Source: Dryas octopetala
Taxonomy: Eukaryota > Streptophyta > Magnoliopsida > Rosales > Rosaceae
Assembly: GCA_963921425.1 (NCBI GenBank)
Contig: OY992836.1
Location: forward strand, 21,369,889 to 21,433,888
DNA: 64,000 nucleotides
Direction: 5' to 3'
Shown: piece by piece, positions 60,073 to 64,000 of the stretch
Numbering within the stretch: the first letter of the stretch is position 1
Layout: the number at the start of each line of letters is the position of its first letter
The notes under the pieces: generated by a model
What the model saw: only the letters and a program-made list of their open reading frames with translations
What the model was told of the DNA's origin: nothing
Databases searched by the model: none
Made by a program: the position numbers and the translations under genes

Positions 60073-60288
60073 CTTCTGCATTCGAGCTTTCCTTTCGGAT
60101 TTCAACTTGACAATGGTCTGTTCTAGACCTTCCAATGTGCTATTGCTGATGTTTGTGGACTGTTCTATGCTTGTCTTGTGCAAGCTAGGATCCACTTCAC
60201 TAACAATCTGGCCAAAATCCAAGCCAAGCACACCACAAAGAGAATGAACCTCGTTCACATGTTCCAAAACCTTGTGAAGGCGGTCAGA
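60073..60288 (-). pseudogene. Captured MAP65 (microtubule-associated protein) exon
   Basis: The minus strand gives 72 in-frame codons, SDRLHKVLEHVNEVHSLCGV then LGLDFGQIVSEVDPSLHKTS, ending KSERKARMQK. This matches the middle of plant MAP65 proteins (spectrin-like bundler of antiparallel microtubules). It is bounded by TTTTGCAG before and GTAAATG after, exactly where splice sites should be, so the capture was from genomic DNA. The rest of MAP65 is absent. A gene fragment inside a transposon-like element. Confidence 0.85.
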
Positions 60289-60389
60289 CTGCAAAACAGA
60301 AAGTACACTCAACTTATCACAATATAGAAAAAATACACTAAATGGATCTGCATCAGTCCAGAGCATCCAAAACGCAAACAATTTCCTAT

Positions 60390-60755
60390 CTATGACATGG
60401 CTACCTGACTCGACGGAAATGGTCGCCGGAACATAGAGATCGCCGACAATGATGTCGCCGGCTTCTCTCCTTCGAAACGGCGGGCCTAGGGGTCGTCCAA
60501 ATCTTCTGATGGCACCAGTGGACTCGGGACGACGAGAGGAAGCCATCCATGGCGGTCCGGCACCTCATCGTCGCCGGAACTGGCAGATCTCCGGCGGGGA
60601 GCTCGGGTCTGCCTAGACCCGATCCGGTGTCGACGTTCAGTTTCGCGGAGAGTGGAGGGCAGGGAGAGGATGAGGGGGGAGAGGTGAGCGTGATGGGACT
60701 GGTATCGCCGGCAACCGTCGCCGGACGGCGGCGCACGCGCCGACGACAACCGCGG

Positions 60756-60786
<31 letters not shown>

Positions 60787-60790
60787 CACG
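60390..60790 (-). other. GC-rich block in candidate Pack-MULE
   Basis: Markedly richer in GC than its flanks, with several overlapping open frames and a CT/GA microsatellite (about 60757-60786). It looks like a captured 5' UTR/first-exon segment from another gene, but I do not recognise the source. Confidence 0.4.
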
Positions 60791-61037
60791 CACAGAGAGA
60801 GAAATTTCAGAAATGTGGGCTTGATATTTTTTTCAAGGGTTATAATTGGAAAAAAAAGGGTAAAACTGGAAAATTAAAAGATGGGGAGTCAAACTTGACT
60901 GAGTATTAGTTGACTAGGGGGTTTAGGAAAATATTAAGTGTAAGATTGGGGGTTATAGGAGAGATAGATTTTGGGTGGAGGTTATGAAAGATTTTATCTC
61001 TAACTAGGGGGTTTATAATTATTAACATATTTTTTTA

Positions 61038-64000
61038 ACACCATATATACAAAAAATTAATTAAATCAGAAATCGTTTTGTCATGTAATCGTTATCAAAT
61101 AAATAAACGGTGAATCAACTGTTACCAAAATTATATGTTCATTTAATCACATTTATATGACCAAGTAATTTTCGATTTGATTTATTTTTTGTAGAATTGA
61201 TCTTTATAGAATGATCTAGGAAATAAATAATTCTGATTATGAATTTGCATGGCAGAATAAGAATAATAAAGAAAAAAATCGATGAAAAAGATAAATTCAA
61301 GTGACAATATATATAGTCCATTTATTTATAACTGATAAGGTGAGATGAGATAACCTTCAAAGTTTCAACAACATAGGTGTAAAATACTTTTTAATTAAAT
61401 TAATTTTGGAAGATTCTCAATCTTTGTTATTCTAAACCCCAATTTATACACGTAGCCCCTAACGTTGTGTACGTGTGACCGCCCAAATGTGAAATGCCAA
61501 ATGCGAAATGGGTTGTTTGACAAAGCCGTGTCGACATGTCAACAAAACGGAACCGTCCTCGCCACTCACAACACATATGTGACAAAAATGAAATCAAATG
61601 ATGGAAATTAATTAGGAGACACAAAACGTTTTAGGCACGCTATCAGTCTATCACTTCTGGAACATCTATACCACCCATTGCATCTGCATGCAAGCTTTAT
61701 GTCTTTTTCTTTTTTTCCCCTTTTTCTTTCTTTAATTTGTTTAATTTGCTTGTCGACAACTCGACATCACAGAATATATAGTACTGCCTAAAAACACTAT
61801 TAATTAGTTCATGTACTCACATAATTAATTTACTTTCTCATAGTCGCAAAGGTGAAAGACCAACCAAAAGCACTATTAATTGGTTCATTTCATTTCATTT
61901 CCTACTTTTCACTTTTCTTCTTTTTTCTTTATTAATTATTTATTATATCTTATCTTCTCATAATTATATATGGATTCTTGAGAATATATGGGAGCAAAAA
62001 GGTCAAAAGATGGACAACCTTATTATTATTCATATTTTTTTATTTATTTTTTTACTAATATTGTGTTAATGAGATCAAAACAAGATCACTTTAAACCCCT
62101 TTTTAATTCTTAAAGTAAACTTTAAATCCTATATTCACAAATTCTAAAGAGGAAACCCTAATCACTATTGACCCAAAAAAAAACCCTAATCACTAAAACA
62201 ACATTGCACGTACAACATTTGCATGGATATATATGTCAATCCCTTTTGAATGACATCAAGAATTAAGGCAGCATATGGATCCGCGTTTTGTAGAATTATA
62301 GGATTATATATGCACAATGCATTGTTACCACAATCGGCACAAATTATGCTCCTAATAGTTTCACGACTTATAAGTTGCCTTAAATTAATGCAACTCACAC
62401 ATGACACAACCTACCTTTCCACACATAATTAAGGATGTTACATCTATATATTCCTATATAAATATGCATATAATTTGATTTTGAGATTTTGGTTGGTCCC
62501 CTGATGGATATCCATCAATTAAAGATACATATTTAGGAATGTGATGTGCTGTGTGGATTGTATTTGCATGTAAGAACAAAATATGACAGCAGGTATACGT
62601 ACAATATAACATGTACATCCAAATTAAGGAGACTCCAAAGCCCGTGCCAAGCGATATTGGGTAGTTGAAGTTGTTGCACATCTCTTTAATATTGCAACTA
62701 CATATATCCTCTTTGTCATGTTCTTCCAAATGTGACAAATAAAAAAAAAAAAACAAAAACAAAAAACAAAGATGAAAGGAGATGGTAAGTTGGTAATTTC
62801 AGACTTTGGCCTAGGCTGAGAATATTTCTACCGGATTTACCTCGATCATATGTCTGGTCTTCTTAATAATATAGTTGTATATATTGTGAAGACTTATAGT
62901 TTTAGTGATAAAGAATATTTACCACGCATTCAATATTGGAATTATCATCTCATCTTAATTGATTTGAGATTGATATCTAGTCGTATTGAATTTTAACTTC
63001 ACTCAAAGAGAGACCCTAATATTCATATCTCTTTAAGGGTTAACCTCATTTGTACCAAAATTTAAACAATATGATCATCACTTACATTAAGAAGCAACCA
63101 AAGAATGAGGCCATTCAATTACTTAGGTAACCCCAGATGTTCACACAAATTAAAATTGCAATGCATATCTTTGATTTGTTGAGTTTTCGTGAGGATTTAG
63201 GTTAGAAACTTTTACATGCCTCTTCAACACCTTAACGGCCACACATAATATATAGTTTCCTAATTATAGAGGATTGAATTAGTTAGGTGGCAAGTCAAAC
63301 TCGTCGAATCTCTCTAGAAATTGTTTACAGTGCATGCAATGATGCTTGTAGTAGTTTTCTTTTTAGTTAAAAAATGAAGTTATTGTGGACGAACACCAAA
63401 AAGCTAGAAATTGATGGAGAGAGGCAACTTGTGTCAAATTAAGCTTTTGCATCATGTTGGGTTGGTTGTGAGTCACTCGTTGATCCTACGTTCTGTTTAT
63501 GCTAGCTGCAGTAGTACTAGTACTAATACTAATAGTCATCAACCAATATAGAGAATAATTTGCATGTCCTAGCTTGTGATAGAGACAGCCTGGTGTCACA
63601 AAGAAAAAAAAAAAAAGGAGAGGAAAGAGAGAGGGGAGGATGGGGATACCACCTGTTGGTATCCCCATGTCATGTAAGTTCCTCTCACCAATGTATTATT
63701 ATTATTAATTGATTTACTTGCAGTAACCCAATTTGTCATGATTTTGCTTCTGCCCCAAATATTGTAACAACTTAAGGCCTGTTTGGTATTATATTCAAAA
63801 ACCGTTTTTTTAAAACAAAAAAAACATGTTTTAGTCAAGAAAATATGTTTGATAGACCATTTTTAAAAATAATTTTAAAAAAAAAAAATTCAAAAACAAG
63901 CATATTTTTAAAAACGATAAAACATCTTTTTTCTCCTTTTTGTTTTGTTTTTTACACTTCATTCTTCTTTAGCTATCACCATTTTTAAAGTTTAAAATTG
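61038..64000. other. Gene-free AT-rich region to window end
   Basis: No gene supported. It contains an 11-bp perfect hairpin (63641-63667) and, near the end, GGCCTGTTTGGTATTA at about 63776, which resembles the terminus of common plant hAT-type elements, cut off by the window end. Confidence 0.5.
63641..63667. repeat. Perfect 11-bp hairpin
   Basis: TGGGGATACCA, loop CCTGT, TGGTATCCCCA. Preceded by a purine-rich tract (poly-A then GA-rich). Confidence 0.75.

Larger units (their letters stand above)
58730..61028. mobile_element. Candidate Pack-MULE with captured MAP65 exon, about 2.3 kb
   Basis: The two ends are diverged inverted repeats of about 80 bp that align without gaps: left TAATTTTAAACACCCTA, right (other strand) TAATTATAAACCCCCTA, each followed by AAACCCCCACCC-like sequence. 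The 9-mer ATTTTTTTA flanks both sides (58721-58729, 61029-61037); it is low-complexity, so it only weakly supports the borders. Inside are a poly-T run (58902-58926), a palindromic repeat array, a perfect 21-bp hairpin, a captured MAP65 exon and a GC-rich block with a GA repeat. No transposase is encoded. These are Pack-MULE features. Confidence 0.65.

Noticed and set aside
60401..60824. Several overlapping Arg/Pro/Ser-rich open frames
   Set aside because: GC-rich captured DNA keeps many frames open by chance; no recognisable domain.

Overview
The window is nuclear DNA of a flowering plant, almost certainly a eudicot and possibly a member of the Rosaceae (the family assignment is a guess from overall protein character and was not tested). 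Genes have GT..AG introns and plant-specific families. Intergenic DNA is AT-rich with TA and GA microsatellites, small inverted-repeat transposons and a nuclear insertion of chloroplast DNA. I assembled exon structures by hand and checked reading-frame phase across every intron.

Layout. 0-6.5 kb is an accessory, secretory stretch: two tandem paralogues of an unrecognised Cys-rich/Pro-rich secreted protein (40-1026, 2712-3773) and a divergent PR-1-like CAP protein (5988-6509). 6.5-10 kb is gene-free and holds foldback elements and a mosaic of chloroplast fragments (psbB, rbcL, psbK, atpA), one of them split by a later transposon. 10-35.7 kb is a conserved housekeeping block: a TIP1/PAT24-type ankyrin-DHHC S-acyltransferase (+), an LRR protein with one-repeat exons (+), a TPR-PB1 protein of the PHOX/CLMP1 type (-), the ERAD lectin OS9 (+) and a NUB1-like UBL-UBA protein (-, to 39.25 kb). 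39-52 kb has a short MITE, a domesticated PIF/Harbinger transposase (ALP1/HARBI1-like, +), mitochondrial MICU (-), a SAM-domain protein with C-terminal 21-residue repeats (+) and a nodulin-like MFS transporter (-). 52-64 kb is sparse: a Ser-rich CMCSPT-type protein (-) and a 2.3-kb candidate Pack-MULE (about 58730-61028) carrying a captured MAP65 exon, a palindromic satellite-like array and a perfect hairpin.

The genes do not form one pathway. The most checkable regulatory observation is a perfect plant ERSE-I (CCAAT-N10-CACG) about 140 bp upstream of OS9, as expected for an ER-stress-induced ERAD component. The best candidates for undescribed biology are the tandem secreted proteins with prolamin-like six-Cys modules, the Pack-MULE with its captured MAP65 exon, and the catalytically dead Harbinger-derived protein.
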